The notes under the pieces are model-generated. The model saw only the letters and a program-made list of their open reading frames with translations. It was not told the DNA's origin and did no database searches. From JAMCZZ01 sp964363695 (GTDB lineage Bacteria; Patescibacteriota; UBA1384; XYA2-FULL-43-10; 1-14-0-10-43-13), in the NCBI GenBank assembly GCA_964363695.1, contig CAYIJI010000031.1, positions 1 to 13,573 on the forward strand: a stretch of DNA of 13,573 nucleotides, written 5' to 3'. Numbering within the stretch: the stretch's first letter is position 1; each line of letters begins with the position of its first letter. Shown piece by piece: positions 12,559 to 13,573 of the stretch. The translations under genes and the position numbers were made by a program.

Positions 12559-13573
12559 CTACTTTATCACAATACTTACAAGTTTTTTTGGAACCACAAT
12601 TACTTTAACAATCTCCTTGCCTTGCAAAAATGGTTTTATTTTATCCAGCCCCAAGGCTGTTTGCTTCAGTTCTTCATCTTCAACATTACTGTCGGCCATA
12701 AATCTGTCGCGGACTTTGCCGTTTACTTGAACAACAATCTCAATTTCATCGGCTACCAAATATTTATCGTCTGCCACTGGCCAAGCATTGTCTTCAATTA
12801 AACCCTTTTCTCCAAGCTGTTGCCAAAGTTCCTCGGATATATGTGGGGCAACGGGGAATAAAAGTTTTAAGAATATTTTATAAGAATCAGTGGAGATATT
12901 GTCGGCTTTTTCAATAGCGTTGTTTAATTCCATAAGCTTGGAAACTACGGTATTCATCCGAAATGCTTCCAGATCCTCTGAAATACCGGCTATGGATTGA
13001 TTTAATTTTACTAAGAAATCCTTTTCGTCTTCTACGCCGTCTTTTACTTTATTAAAATTATTCCACACTCTATTTAAGAATCTACTTACGCCTTGCACGC
13101 TGGCTGTGCTCCATGCTGATTCTTGGTCGTAAGGGCCGATAAACATAATATATGCCCGCAACGTGTCGGCTCCATATTGCTTTATAATATCATCAGGATT
13201 AACAACATTGCCTCGAGATTTACTCATCTTTTGCCCATCGGGACCCAAAATAATGCCATGAGCGATTCTTTTTTGGTATGGCTCAAGGGTAGGAACTTTT
13301 TTTAGATCATACAGAAATTTATGCCAAAATCTGGAATAAAGAAGATGCAATGTAGTATGTTCCATTCCACCGTTATATATGTCCACAGGGAACCAATATT
13401 CTAGTTCCTTCTTACTTTCGCTAAAAATATTCTTCGAGCTTGTCGAGAAGTCTTTCTTGATTCTAGATTCTGCATTCATGGCGTAAGCCAAGAAGTACCA
13501 AGATGATCCTGCCCAGTTCGGCATCGTGTCTGTTTCACGCCTAGCATCCCCGCCGCATTTTGGACATTTAACA
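12559..13573 (-). CDS. leuS: Leucine--tRNA ligase, C-terminal part (cut by the window edge)
   Basis: LeuRS charges tRNA-Leu. About 338 C-terminal residues are present; the frame runs open through the window end, so an ATG at 13522-13524 is internal. From the edge: CPKCGG followed by ARRETDTMPNWAGSSWYF, the zinc-binding and second catalytic region; MEHTTLHLLYSRFWHKFLYD; the class I KMSKS motif in DGQKMSKSRGNVVNPDDII, for ATP binding; the helical anticodon domain (LNRVWNNFNKV onward); and the C-terminal domain with VQVNGKVRDRF, ending SIVIK. The HIGH motif and editing domain lie outside. The bacterial layout is standard. It ends six bases from the MITE-like repeat, and rpmF lies 230 bases downstream. 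Confidence 0.96.
   Translation of the reverse strand, partial: VKCPKCGGDARRETDTMPNWAGSSWYFLAYAMNAESRIKKDFSTSSKNIFSESKKELEYWFPVDIYNGGMEHTTLHLLYSRFWHKFLYDLKKVPTLEPYQKRIAHGIILGPDGQKMSKSRGNVVNPDDIIKQYGADTLRAYIMFIGPYDQESAWSTASVQGVSRFLNRVWNNFNKVKDGVEDEKDFLVKLNQSIAGISEDLEAFRMNTVVSKLMELNNAIEKADNISTDSYKIFLKLLFPVAPHISEELWQQLGEKGLIEDNAWPVADDKYLVADEIEIVVQVNGKVRDRFMADSNVEDEELKQTALGLDKIKPFLQGKEIVKVIVVPKKLVSIVIK

Noticed and set aside
13522..13524. ATG as the start of a short leuS-like gene
   Set aside because: The frame continues upstream with CPKCGG and ARRETDT, a conserved LeuRS region, to the window edge.
1..13573. UGA recoding as in some CPR lineages
   Set aside because: TGA closes the PEP-CTERM gene and nusB, and no gene needs UGA read through.
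1..13573. tRNA or rRNA genes
   Set aside because: No T-loop GGTTCGAATCC-type signature in a cloverleaf context and no rRNA core sequence seen on either strand by eye.

Overview
The window looks like part of a small-genome bacterium of the Patescibacteria / Candidate Phyla Radiation (CPR) type. This is an inference from several signs: AT-rich housekeeping genes, stripped-down aminoacyl-tRNA synthetases (PheS without its N-terminal arm, bacterial-type AspRS without the GAD domain), a PaaX-like regulator with a Cas2-like C-terminal fold, and many short intergenic repeats with inverted ends. TAA, TAG and TGA all act as stops, so there is no sign of UGA recoding. The phylum is not proven from this sequence alone.

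Layout. At 79-468 lies rpsI (ribosomal protein S9) with a strong terminator. From about 560 to 3320 there is an accessory island whose GC content and codon use differ from the flanks. It holds an unrecognised 92-residue gene (643-921) and a minus-strand PaaX/Cas2-like regulator (1084-1641). On the plus strand a two-gene unit follows: a secreted seven-repeat HAF protein with a PEP-CTERM sorting tail (1941-2960) and a small charged protein (2968-3201), with a promoter, a foldable leader and a strong terminator. A 40-bp palindrome occurs three times here: perfect at 1038-1077, degenerate at 1659-1698 beside the regulator start, and 38 bp perfect at 3282-3319. It is the best candidate for an undescribed regulator/operator or mobile system in the window.

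From 3423 to 10872, on the plus strand, come rbfA, a repeat-filled gap, a four-helix membrane protein, pheS, pheT, aspS, an RsuA/RluB-type pseudouridine synthase, and a D-Ala-D-Ala carboxypeptidase. From 13573 back to 10879, on the minus strand, come leuS (3' part only), rpmF, nusB and rnc. nusB and rnc overlap by 14 bases.

The housekeeping genes serve translation (S9, L32, Phe/Asp/Leu tRNA charging), ribosome maturation (RbfA, pseudouridine synthase, RNase III, NusB) and wall remodelling (the carboxypeptidase). The island encodes a secreted protein and probably its regulation. Small repeats fill nearly every gap in the housekeeping part.
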